Below are positions 42,744-51,328 of a stretch of DNA of 64,000 bases, in pieces. This DNA is from Rhodobacterales bacterium (GTDB taxonomy: Bacteria > Pseudomonadota > Alphaproteobacteria > Rhodobacterales > Rhodobacteraceae), in NCBI GenBank assembly GCA_026400355.1, contig JAPLPE010000037.1, forward strand, positions 85,632-149,631. Reading direction: 5' to 3'. Every line of letters starts with the position of its first letter. Position 1 is the first letter of the stretch. The position numbers and the translations under genes are program-made. The notes beneath the pieces were generated by a model. The model ran no database searches. It was given only the letters and a program-made list of their open reading frames with translations, and was not told the DNA's origin.

Positions 42744-45545
42744 ATGAGTTTCGGCAATGGATGCCATCTGCATCTGATCGACGGCTCGGCCTTCATTTTC
42801 CGCGCCTATCACGCGCTGCCCCCGCTCACCCGCAAATCCGACGGCCTGCCCGTGGGTGCCGTGGCGGGCTTCTGCAACCTCATCTGGAACGAGATTGCGG
42901 GTGCCCGGTCCAAGGATGCACCGACCCATGTTGCCGTGATCTTCGACTATTCCGGCAAGTCCTTCCGCAATGAACTCTACCCCCTCTACAAGGCCCAGCG
43001 CCCCCCTGCGCCCGAGGACTTGATCCCCCAGTTCCCCCTGACGCGCGAAGCGACCCGCGCCTTCAATATTGCTTGCAAGGAGGTCGAAGGCTACGAGGCC
43101 GATGACATCATCGCCACGCTGGCCCATATGGCCCGCGATGCCGGGGGTCGCGTGACAATCATCAGTTCCGACAAGGATCTGATGCAACTGGTCGGCGACG
43201 GGGTCGAGATGTTCGACCCGATGAAATCCAAACGGATCGACCGTGACGCCGTGATCGAGAAATTCGGCGTCGGTCCCGAACGGGTGGTCGATGTGCAGGC
43301 GCTGGCGGGTGATTCCGTCGACAACGTCCCCGGCGCCCCAGGCATCGGGCTCAAGACCGCAGCCCAGCTAATTCAGGAATACGGCGATCTCGACACGCTC
43401 CTGTCCCGCGCGCACGAGATCAAACAGCCCAAACGGCGCGAGTCCCTGACCGACCAGGCCGACCAGATCCGTCTGTCGCGTACCCTTGTCCAGCTTGATC
43501 GGCACACACCGCTCGACTTCACGCTTGAAGATCTCGAAGTCCTTGCCCCCGATCCAGCAGTCCTTATGGAATTCCTCGCCCGCATGGAATTTCGCACCAT
43601 GGCCAAACGGATCGCAGACAGGCTCGGCATCGCCCAGCCCGCGACCCTTCACGAAAACCCCGGCGGCACCACCCCCGAGATTAGGGCGCCAAAGACCATC
43701 CCCTTTGACCATGCCGCTTATGAATGCGTGGGCGATGCCGCTGCCCTGTCTCGCTGGATCGACCGCATCCGCGAACGCGGATATGTCGCCGTCGATACCG
43801 AAACCACCGCGCTTGACGAAATGCGGGCGGAACTCGTTGGCATCTCGCTCTGCGTCGATGCGGGCACAGCCTGCTATATTCCGGTCGGCCACCGCGCTGC
43901 CACCTCGGGCGACCTTTTCGGCTCAGACGTGTTCGCTGTGGGCCAGATGGCGCTCGACGACGTGCTTGACGCGCTGAAACCCGTGCTCCAGGACGAAAGC
44001 ATCCTCAAGATCGGCCAGAACATGAAATACGACGCCAAGATCTTTGCGCGTCACGGCATCATGGTCGCCCCCATCGACGACACGATGCTCATGTCCGGCG
44101 CAATGAACGCAGGTCTCCACAATCACGGCATGGACGAACTGTCCGAACGCTATCTCGGCCATATCCCGATCCCGATCAAGGATCTGCTCGGCTCGGGCAA
44201 GACGGCGATTACATTTGACCGCGTGTCCCTCGCCGACGCCGTGAAATACGCGGCAGAAGACGCCGACGTGACCCTCCGCCTGTGGGAGGCATTCAAACCG
44301 CAACTCCACCGCGCCCGGGTCACCACCGTCTATGAAACCCTCGAACGCCCGCTGGTCCCCGTCCTCGCCCGGATGGAAATGGCAGGTATCAAGGTCGACC
44401 GCGACACGCTCTCGCGCATGTCCAACGCCTTCGCGCAAAAGATGGCGGGGCTCGAGGCCGAGATTCAGGAAGTTGCGGGCCGTCCCTTCAATGTCGGCTC
44501 GCCCAAGCAACTGGGAGAAATCCTGTTTGACGACCTGAAACTCCCCGGCGGGATCAAGGGCAAGACCGGGGCCTATGGCACTGGCGCCGACATCCTTGAA
44601 GACCTCGCCACAGAACACAAACTCCCCGGCCTGATCCTCGACTGGCGGCAACTGTCGAAACTGAAATCTACCTATACCGACGCACTGCAGGACCACATCA
44701 ACTCTGAGACCGGCCGCGTCCATACCTCCTACTCAATCACCGGAGCCGTCACCGGCCGCCTTGCCTCGACCGACCCCAACCTGCAGAACATCCCCGTCCG
44801 CACCGAAGAAGGCCGCCGCATCCGCGAGGCTTTCGTCGCCGACAAGGGCAAGGTTCTGGTCAGCCTCGACTATTCCCAGATCGAACTCCGCATCCTGGCC
44901 CATGTCGCCGGGATCGACGCGCTCAAGCGCGCCTTCCGCGACGGCCTTGACATCCATACCATGACCGCGTCCGAAATGTTCAATGTGCCGCTCGACCAGA
45001 TGACGTCCGACATCCGCCGTCAGGCCAAGGCGATCAACTTCGGTGTCATCTACGGCATTTCCGGCTTTGGCCTTGCCCGCAACCTGCGCATCCCGCGGGA
45101 TCAGGCGCAGGGTTTCATCGACCGCTACTTCGAACGATTCCCCGGCATCCGCGCCTACATGGATGACACGGTGAAATTTGCCAAGGACAAGGGCTACGTG
45201 CAGACCCTCTTTGGCCGCAGGATCAACACACCCGAGATCAACGCTAAGGGCCCTACCGCCGGCTTCGCCCGACGCGCCGCGATCAACGCTCCGATCCAGG
45301 GGACCGCCGCTGACGTGATCCGCCGCGCCATGATCCGCATGGACGATGCCATCGCCAAGACCTCGGCCCGCATGCTCCTGCAAGTCCATGACGAATTGCT
45401 GTTTGAGGTTGACGAAGGCGATGCCGCAGCACTCATCAAGGTCGCCAAGGACGTGATGGAAGGGGCCGCGATGCCAGCCGTCAAACTCGACGTGCATCTG
45501 ACGGTCGAAGCGGGGCAGGGCGCAAACTGGGCCGCCGCCCACTGA
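42744..45545 (+). CDS. polA: DNA polymerase I
   Basis: PolA fills gaps and removes RNA primers. The 933-residue protein has all three domains. The 5'-3' exonuclease begins LIDGSAFIFRAYHALPPL and has EVEGYEADDIIAT. The 3'-5' proofreading domain keeps the catalytic VAVDTETTALDEM, so proofreading is probably active. The polymerase domain has motif A SLDYSQIELRILAHVAG, motif B RRQAKAINFGVIYG and motif C LLQVHDELLFEV. A hairpin (GAACCG-TTGT-CGGTTC, 45544-45559) begins at the stop codon. Confidence 0.97.
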   Translation: MSFGNGCHLHLIDGSAFIFRAYHALPPLTRKSDGLPVGAVAGFCNLIWNEIAGARSKDAPTHVAVIFDYSGKSFRNELYPLYKAQRPPAPEDLIPQFPLTREATRAFNIACKEVEGYEADDIIATLAHMARDAGGRVTIISSDKDLMQLVGDGVEMFDPMKSKRIDRDAVIEKFGVGPERVVDVQALAGDSVDNVPGAPGIGLKTAAQLIQEYGDLDTLLSRAHEIKQPKRRESLTDQADQIRLSRTLVQLDRHTPLDFTLEDLEVLAPDPAVLMEFLARMEFRTMAKRIADRLGIAQPATLHENPGGTTPEIRAPKTIPFDHAAYECVGDAAALSRWIDRIRERGYVAVDTETTALDEMRAELVGISLCVDAGTACYIPVGHRAATSGDLFGSDVFAVGQMALDDVLDALKPVLQDESILKIGQNMKYDAKIFARHGIMVAPIDDTMLMSGAMNAGLHNHGMDELSERYLGHIPIPIKDLLGSGKTAITFDRVSLADAVKYAAEDADVTLRLWEAFKPQLHRARVTTVYETLERPLVPVLARMEMAGIKVDRDTLSRMSNAFAQKMAGLEAEIQEVAGRPFNVGSPKQLGEILFDDLKLPGGIKGKTGAYGTGADILEDLATEHKLPGLILDWRQLSKLKSTYTDALQDHINSETGRVHTSYSITGAVTGRLASTDPNLQNIPVRTEEGRRIREAFVADKGKVLVSLDYSQIELRILAHVAGIDALKRAFRDGLDIHTMTASEMFNVPLDQMTSDIRRQAKAINFGVIYGISGFGLARNLRIPRDQAQGFIDRYFERFPGIRAYMDDTVKFAKDKGYVQTLFGRRINTPEINAKGPTAGFARRAAINAPIQGTAADVIRRAMIRMDDAIAKTSARMLLQVHDELLFEVDEGDAAALIKVAKDVMEGAAMPAVKLDVHLTVEAGQGANWAAAH

Positions 45546-45559
45546 ACCGTTGTCGGTTC
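45544..45559. terminator. Small perfect hairpin at the polA stop
   Basis: GAACCG and CGGTTC form a six-pair stem with loop TTGT, overlapping the TGA stop codon. No T tract follows, so it is only a possible transcript-end or stabilising structure. Confidence 0.3.
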
Positions 45560-45649
45560 GCCTGGGGGCCATGCTGGCCTGCCGCCATTGAACCTGCAGT
45601 TATTGCAGCGTGGCCCATGATGCCGGCAAAAGCCCGGCGGGTTGTCTTC

Positions 45650-46138
45650 ATGGCCGAATACGGAAAACGCAGCATGGAGCCGGAACTGCGCCAGCCGACG
45701 ATCCTCTACGCCAAAGGCTAGCTGAACGAGACCAAGGCCCGGCTTGGCAACATGTACCTGACCGACAACAAGGGCCTGACCACGATCACTGATGGCAAGG
45801 ACCTCGCCTCACTTCAACAGGAAACGCAGCATCTCGCCGTCTGGCTTGACAAGACGATGACCTCACTCGCGACGCTTGAGCCTTTGCTCGACAAGGCCTG
45901 GAAGATCGCAAGAAAGGGGCAGGACGGTCAGCAAAACAAGATCATGCAACACGCCAGACTTTGCGTGAAAGATGTACGTACACCGCCAATGTATCTAGCA
46001 AAGTCGGTCAGGCGTATGGTTCAGGGGGAAATCATCGAAGGCCCCGACAGGGAACAGGTGCTTTTCCTGCCCGTCGCGCTGGCCTGCTGGGCCATCGCCG
46101 ATCTCTTGGACGATGCGATCCGGACAAGGCCGCGTTAG
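45650..46138 (+). pseudogene. Interrupted gene of unknown function (in-frame TAG)
   Basis: An ATG at 45650 opens a frame (MAEYGKRSMEPELRQPTILY) that meets TAG at 45719-45721. The same frame continues (LNETKARLGNMYLTDNKGL...) and, from an internal ATG at 45752, encodes 128 residues. The C-terminal part is amphipathic and includes LFLPVALACWAIADLLDDAI. Either the gene is broken by one nonsense mutation, or only the downstream part is translated. No family recognised. Confidence 0.45.
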
Positions 46139-46160
46139 AGTTCGGTCGTGACATCAGGTT

Positions 46161-46184
46161 ACGTAAGGTGGGTGCAACCCACCC
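46161..46184. repeat. Dispersed palindromic repeat, copy 2
   Basis: ACGTAA, then GGTGGGT (46167-46173), loop GCA, then ACCCACC (46177-46183): a perfect seven-pair stem. It shares ACGTA(A/G)GGTGGG with the copy at 32696-32720. It lies at the convergent end of the interrupted gene and the acyltransferase gene, so it may also act as a bidirectional terminator. Confidence 0.5.
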
Positions 46185-46197
46185 CTGGAACCAGCGC

Positions 46198-47121
46198 CTA
46201 CGCCTCGTCCCACCGCCGCAGCATCCAGTACCACTGCTCGGGCCGCGCCTTGACACGCGCCGCAAGACTGTCGTTCGCCGCCATCGTCATCGCCTCGGGC
46301 GTGCCCGGCGCAATCGGTTCCTCGAACTCCACGTGAAAGGTCGATCCGTCCCCTATCCGTGTCCCATAGGCCGGGATCATCGGCACGCCGTATTTTGCCG
46401 CCAGCCGCGCCGCCGCGACCGATGTCAGGGCAGGCTGACCCAGAAACTCCATCCGCTCCCCATCTACATGCTTTTCGTCCAGCAAGATCGCCACGAATCC
46501 GCCCTTTGCCAGATGCCGCAGCAAAAGCCCCGTCCCGTGCCGCCCCGTCGGCAGAATGGGCATGCCCCCCGCCTCGATCCCCGCGAGCAAACGCCGCTGA
46601 TAATGCCGGTTCTTCTGTGGTCGATAGACCGCCCCCGTCTCCATTCCCCGCGCCTTCAGCACGGCCCGCACCGCATCCCACTGGCCGAAATGGCCCGAAA
46701 CAATGATCGCTCCCTTGCCCTCGGTCCTCGCCGCCTCAAGTGCGGCAAGACCGGGGCCCGACACTTTGAACCGCTCGGGCCGCCTCTGGAACTCCACCGC
46801 ATGGTAGATCTCGAACAGGGTCCGCCCCATGTTTCGCCCGATCTCGCGCGTCAGCGCCAGTTGTTCGGCGCGTGGCATGTCGGGCCAGACCCGTGTCAAT
46901 TCATGCGTGCAGCGGTTCCGCGCGGGGGGAAACCAGCGCATGACAAAGCCCACAGCCGAACCTAGCGCCTTTGACCGCCGGTCGAAGCGCCGGAACCGGT
47001 GCAACGTCAGGGCAGACCAAAGCGGCAGATAACGCAGGTGTTGCCAGACCGACGTGATGGGACGCGAAAGCATTGTCCACATATGACCACGCCCGACCCC
47101 GCCTCCAATGGTCAATCGCAC
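46198..47121 (-). CDS. Lipid A-type lysophospholipid acyltransferase (LpxL/HtrB family)
   Basis: The protein adds a fatty acyl chain to a lipid A precursor or a similar lipid at the inner membrane. The 307-residue product has the acyltransferase HX4D motif in IVSGHFGQWDAV. It also has the substrate block GAVYRPQKNRHYQRRLL and ILLDEKHVDGERMEFLGQPA, all typical of the family. A hydrophobic N-terminal anchor is weak. The start is uncertain: GTG at 47121 is the longest frame, and ATG at 47082 (MWTMLSRPITSVW) gives a form closer to relatives. Confidence 0.88.
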   Translation of the reverse strand: MRLTIGGGVGRGHMWTMLSRPITSVWQHLRYLPLWSALTLHRFRRFDRRSKALGSAVGFVMRWFPPARNRCTHELTRVWPDMPRAEQLALTREIGRNMGRTLFEIYHAVEFQRRPERFKVSGPGLAALEAARTEGKGAIIVSGHFGQWDAVRAVLKARGMETGAVYRPQKNRHYQRRLLAGIEAGGMPILPTGRHGTGLLLRHLAKGGFVAILLDEKHVDGERMEFLGQPALTSVAAARLAAKYGVPMIPAYGTRIGDGSTFHVEFEEPIAPGTPEAMTMAANDSLAARVKARPEQWYWMLRRWDEA

Positions 47122-47265
47122 CGACAGGTGAATCTTTCCCGCACCCGGCCGCCAGAGGGACGACTTGCCGCAGCAACGGAAACGGAAAAGGCGCGGCCCC
47201 CGGAGTGAGCCGCGCCTTCATGCCGTTCAGCGTGTCCGGTCAGGGTCCGCGAAGAACCCCGTCCT

Positions 47266-47733
47266 CTAGTTCACCGTCTGCACTTCGACAAGCTGCGTCG
47301 CGGGGGTGCCCGTCTTCGCAATCTCAATCCGGCGCGGGCGCAGGGCCTCGGGCACTTCACGGGTCAGGTCGATGTGGAGCATGCCGTCCACATGGGTCGC
47401 CCTGGTCACCCGCACATGATCGGCAAGGTGAAAGCGACGGTCAAACGCGCGGGTCGCGATGCCACGGTGCAGGTAACGGCGCGAGTCGTCCTCTTCGGCC
47501 TTGCGGGCCGACACGATCAGCGCGTTTTCACGCACTTCGACGTTCAGATCGACATCCGAGAAGCCGGCGACCGCAATCGAAATCCGCCATGCATCATCCG
47601 CCAGTTTTTCGATGTTGTATGGGGGGTAATTGGTCTGGCTGACGTCATTGGTCAGCACGCGGTCCATCAAGTCGGCAATCTGGTCGAAACCGACAGTGGC
47701 GCGATAGAGCGGGGCGAGATCAAAAGTACGCAT
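47266..47733 (-). CDS. Small heat-shock protein, Hsp20/IbpA type
   Basis: This ATP-independent chaperone holds unfolding proteins. The 155-residue protein has the Hsp20 N terminus DLAPLYRATVGFDQIADLMDRV, the NYPPYNIEKLADDAWRISIAVAGFS start of the alpha-crystallin fold, and YLHRGIATRAFDRRFHLADHVRV. The ribosome-binding site GGAGGATGACC lies next to the ATG in a small potential hairpin (TCATC-GGAG-GATGA). It stands alone. Confidence 0.95.
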   Translation of the reverse strand: MRTFDLAPLYRATVGFDQIADLMDRVLTNDVSQTNYPPYNIEKLADDAWRISIAVAGFSDVDLNVEVRENALIVSARKAEEDDSRRYLHRGIATRAFDRRFHLADHVRVTRATHVDGMLHIDLTREVPEALRPRRIEIAKTGTPATQLVEVQTVN

Positions 47734-47874
47734 GGGTCATCCTCCGATGAGCGATAACAATCTATTGGCCTTCCCTTGGGGACAGGCGGTTCAGGTACCG
47801 GGGTCCGTCAGTGGCCCCCCGGTGCATTTTTATCTGGGAAGAGGATTTCCGGGTTTCAAGACCCCGGAGAACAG

Positions 47875-48699
47875 TTAGGGCCGGACGAATTTCGCCCCAG
47901 TCTCGGCCCGCTCGCCCCCGACGATGACACGCGCCGCACTGGGCGCACCATCCAGGAAAAGCCCGTCCGCCGTATCCATGCTCGCCAGCAACAGCGCCAG
48001 CGGCCCGTCCAGCAGCACTCCGATCGACACCGGCTCACCATTCAGATCGGCCTTGGCCGACACGACCGACAGAATCTCGGCTACCCCGTTTCGAAGGGCA
48101 AAGATCGGCGCGCCGGATGAACCGAAATCCACATTGCAGGACATGACGATCACGCCGTCCTGCTCGCCCAGCACCCCGCAAACCTGCTGGAGCGACGGCA
48201 CATCCGCCCGGTCAAACGCGTAAGACACGATCGCCACCTCCGGCCCCAGATCATCATGCCCCCCAATGGGAAAGGGCGTGATCTGCGTCGACCGGATCGG
48301 CTGCACCAGTTGCATCAGCGCCAGATCATATCGGCTGTTCTCGCCCTGTGGCTGGCCCACATGCACATAGTCGGGATGCGCCACGGCCTGTTTCACCTGC
48401 CGATAGGCCAGCGCCCGTCCATTCCGCCACCCGGCCAGAAACTGCATGCTCTCATCGGCGAGCCGTTCGCCGGTATCATGGTCATACAGGCAATGCGCCG
48501 CCGTCAGGACCAGATCCGGCGCGATCAGCGCCCCGGTGCAGAACCCCCGCCCGCCGATATCGATCTTGCCCACAGCCTCCCATCCCGCCGCATCATCGCC
48601 CGTCTGTAGGCCGGTCAGCGCCGCATCGTCGGCCACTGCCACAGTGCCGAAAGCCAAGGTGGCCAGAACAAAGAAAGGCAGGGTCTTAAATGGCATCAT
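47875..48699 (-). CDS. Secreted trypsin-like serine protease
   Basis: The 274-residue protein has an N-terminal signal peptide (MMPFKTLPFFVLATLAFGTVAVA). The chymotrypsin-fold catalytic residues are H in LTAAHCLYDH, D in SRYDLALMQL and S in DFGSSGAPIF. The CTGALIAPDLVLTAAHC segment is the classic S1 signature. The nucleophile motif is GSSGAP rather than the classical GDSGGP, so activity and specificity may differ. It follows glcF by 54 bases on the same strand, without a functional link. Confidence 0.9.
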   Translation of the reverse strand: MMPFKTLPFFVLATLAFGTVAVADDAALTGLQTGDDAAGWEAVGKIDIGGRGFCTGALIAPDLVLTAAHCLYDHDTGERLADESMQFLAGWRNGRALAYRQVKQAVAHPDYVHVGQPQGENSRYDLALMQLVQPIRSTQITPFPIGGHDDLGPEVAIVSYAFDRADVPSLQQVCGVLGEQDGVIVMSCNVDFGSSGAPIFALRNGVAEILSVVSAKADLNGEPVSIGVLLDGPLALLLASMDTADGLFLDGAPSAARVIVGGERAETGAKFVRP

Positions 48700-48753
48700 T
48701 TCGTCCGTTCCGCCTGTGATCTGCTGGTCAACAACAACCGCTCTGCGGCAAGA

Positions 48754-50076
48754 TTAGGGCAGGGCAGGGGTCAGCATCATGCTTTTCCCCGACCGTTGCA
48801 CTGCCGGCGGCACCGGCCCCCCCGTCGCCCAATCCAGAAGCTCGACGGTATGCACGACAGGCACATCCATCGCACCACCGATCTGCAACATGCACCCGAT
48901 GTTGCCCGCCGCGATCACGTCCGGCCGCATTGCCGCCAGCGTGGCGACCTTGCGGTCTCGCAATTGCCCTGAAATCTCGGGCTGCATCAGATTGTAGGTC
49001 CCCGCCGATCCGCAGCACAGATGACTGTCCGCAGGCTCCGACACCCTGAACCCCGCCTGTTTCAACAAGTCCTTGGGGAAGGTCCTGATCTTCTGCCCAT
49101 GCTGCAGCGAACAGGCCGCGTGATAGGCCACCCTGATCCCCCGGTCCGCCCCTTTCGGCAGGTCAAGCTCCATCAAAACCTCGGACACATCCCGCGCCAG
49201 CCCCGCCACCCGCGCCGCATCTGCGGCGAGCGGGGCCATCCGGAACATATGCCCGTAATCCTTCACCGTCGTCCCGCAGCCGCTCGTATTGATCACGATA
49301 GCGTCCAGACCCGCCCCGTCGATCTCGGCCACAAAGGCGCGGATATTGGCCGCCGCCGCTGCATGCGACTCGGCCTCTTTTCCCATGTGATGCGTTAGCG
49401 CCCCGCAGCAGCCCTGCCCCCTGGCCACCACCACCTCGCAGCCCAGCCGGGTCAAAAGACGGATCGTCGCGTCATTGATATCCGTGTTCAGCGCCCGCTG
49501 CGCACAACCCGTCATCAGCGCCACCCGCATCCGGCGCGGGCGCTTGGCGGCAAAGGTCTGCGGATCGTCATTCCGGCTGACCGGCGGGATCTGCCGCGGC
49601 GCCATCCGTACCATAGCCTGCAGCCGTGCATCGGGCAAAAGCCCGGCAAAAGGCCGTGCCACCTTGGCCCCCAGCAGCGCCAGCCGTAACCGCATGGGAT
49701 AGGGCAAGGTCCGGGCCAGAAGCCACCGCAGCGCCCGGTCTGACCAGGGCCGGTCAAAGCGCTTCTCGATATAGTCCCGCGCATGGTCGACCAGATGCAT
49801 GTAATGCACACTGGACGGGCAGGTCGTCATGCAGGCCAGACAGGACAGGCAGCGGTCAATATGCTGGACGGTCTTGGCATCTGGCACACGCTCGTTCTCC
49901 AGCATGTCCTTGATCAGGTAGATGCGCCCGCGTGGGCTGTCCAACTCGTCATTCAGCACCTGATAGGTCGGGCAGGTCGCCGTGCAGAACCCGCAATGCA
50001 CACAGGCCCGCAGGATCTCGTTCGCCCGCGCCGTGCCCGGATCGTTCAGCTGTTGTGGCGTGAAGGTTGTCTGCAT
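48754..50076 (-). CDS. glcF: Glycolate oxidase iron-sulfur subunit
   Basis: GlcF carries electrons from glycolate oxidation to the respiratory chain. The 440-residue protein has two 4Fe-4S motifs, CVHCGFCTATCPTY and CLSCLACMTTCP. Two cysteine-rich CCG-type domains follow (AYHAACSLQHGQ and LCCGSAGTYNLMQPE). It is the third gene of a - strand glcD-glcE-glcF operon with short gaps, fitting a three-subunit complex that converts glycolate to glyoxylate. Confidence 0.96.
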   Translation of the reverse strand: MQTTFTPQQLNDPGTARANEILRACVHCGFCTATCPTYQVLNDELDSPRGRIYLIKDMLENERVPDAKTVQHIDRCLSCLACMTTCPSSVHYMHLVDHARDYIEKRFDRPWSDRALRWLLARTLPYPMRLRLALLGAKVARPFAGLLPDARLQAMVRMAPRQIPPVSRNDDPQTFAAKRPRRMRVALMTGCAQRALNTDINDATIRLLTRLGCEVVVARGQGCCGALTHHMGKEAESHAAAAANIRAFVAEIDGAGLDAIVINTSGCGTTVKDYGHMFRMAPLAADAARVAGLARDVSEVLMELDLPKGADRGIRVAYHAACSLQHGQKIRTFPKDLLKQAGFRVSEPADSHLCCGSAGTYNLMQPEISGQLRDRKVATLAAMRPDVIAAGNIGCMLQIGGAMDVPVVHTVELLDWATGGPVPPAVQRSGKSMMLTPALP

Positions 50077-50105
50077 GCTGCCTTTCCGTGCGACGTCGCT
50101 GTCCT

Positions 50106-51305
50106 CTAGTCCATGAGACCGGGGTTCAATATGTGCCGCGGATCGAACTTCGCCCGCAGCCCCCGGGCGATCGCCGCCTGCGCCGCTGGCGCAGGGTGAA
50201 ACACCGGCACCCGCCTGCGCAGGGTCGCCGACCCCCGGATCAGCGTCGCATGGCCGCCCACCTGGTCAACAGCAGCTCGCACAACCGACGCCCCGCCGTC
50301 TCCTGCCCCGCCTTCACTATTCTCGGGCAACAGAAGCCACACAAGCCCCCCGCCCCAGTCATAGATGACCTCGGCCCCCGGTGCAGCCGCAGCAATTCCC
50401 GGCCCGTCCGACGGCTTCACCGACACCCGCCAGACCGCCCCGTCGCGCCCCGCAAAGGCCGTCACATCCCGCACTGCACGCCAGAGGGCGGCACTCTCCG
50501 CCCCGGTCAGCACCTCGCCGCCACCCAGCAGCGCCCGCAACTGCCCCGCCCGGTAGCTGACCGATCCCGCCATCCCCTCGACCCGCACCATCGTCCGCCC
50601 CGGCAGATGCGCCGCCCCTGTCACGTCATAGGGCGAACCCAGCGCCAGCGTCAGCTTCGCCACCCCTGCCACATCGTTCAGCCCCGGCAGCACTACGGTC
50701 GCCTCGGCCTCAGGCATGGCCTGCACCTTGAACGACAGCTCGGTCAGTACGCCCAGCGTTCCCCAGCTCCCCGCCATCAGCTTCACAATGTCATAACCGG
50801 TGACATTCTTCATCACCCGCCCGCCATTGCTCACCACCATCCCCGTACCGTCGACAAACCGCACGCCCAGCAGATGGTCGCGCGCCGCACCCCCCTGAAC
50901 CCGCCGTGGCCCCGCGAAATTCCCCGCCACCACCCCGCCGATCGTAGGCTCCCCCGTGGTCCCCAGCAGCACCCGGTGATCCATCGGCTCAAAAGCCAGC
51001 CGCTGCCGCTCACCAGCCAGCACCGCCGCGACCTCGGCCAAAGGCGTCCCGGCCCGCACGACCAAGGTCAGCGCCCCCGGCTCATAAAGCGTCACCCCCC
51101 GCAACTCCGCCGTGGACAGCACTTCACCCGCCACAGGCCGCCCGATATCCCGCGTGCCCCCGCCGCGCACCCGCAGCGGCCCCCGCGCCGCCCGCAGCAG
51201 CTCCGCCAATTCGGTGTCATCCTGCGGTATCAAGAACCCAAATCCTGCATCTTCTGTCTTCAAACATCCTCTGGGGGTGCGGGCAGAGTCCGCATTGGGG
51301 CACAC
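50106..51305 (-). CDS. glcE: Glycolate oxidase FAD-binding subunit
   Basis: GlcE is the second FAD-binding subunit. The protein has the PCMH-type FAD fold: LRVRGGGTRDIGRPV, TTGEPTIGGVVAGNFAGPRR, and VTGYDIVKLMAGSWGTLGVLTELSFK. The annotated start at 51305 gives 399 residues, but the first ~24 are not conserved-looking. A TTG at 51233 (giving IPQDDTELAELLRA) would match the usual GlcE N terminus, so the start is uncertain. Confidence 0.93.
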   Translation of the reverse strand: MCPNADSARTPRGCLKTEDAGFGFLIPQDDTELAELLRAARGPLRVRGGGTRDIGRPVAGEVLSTAELRGVTLYEPGALTLVVRAGTPLAEVAAVLAGERQRLAFEPMDHRVLLGTTGEPTIGGVVAGNFAGPRRVQGGAARDHLLGVRFVDGTGMVVSNGGRVMKNVTGYDIVKLMAGSWGTLGVLTELSFKVQAMPEAEATVVLPGLNDVAGVAKLTLALGSPYDVTGAAHLPGRTMVRVEGMAGSVSYRAGQLRALLGGGEVLTGAESAALWRAVRDVTAFAGRDGAVWRVSVKPSDGPGIAAAAPGAEVIYDWGGGLVWLLLPENSEGGAGDGGASVVRAAVDQVGGHATLIRGSATLRRRVPVFHPAPAAQAAIARGLRAKFDPRHILNPGLMD

Positions 51306-51328
51306 AGCCCCCCTTACGCCGCCCCCTG

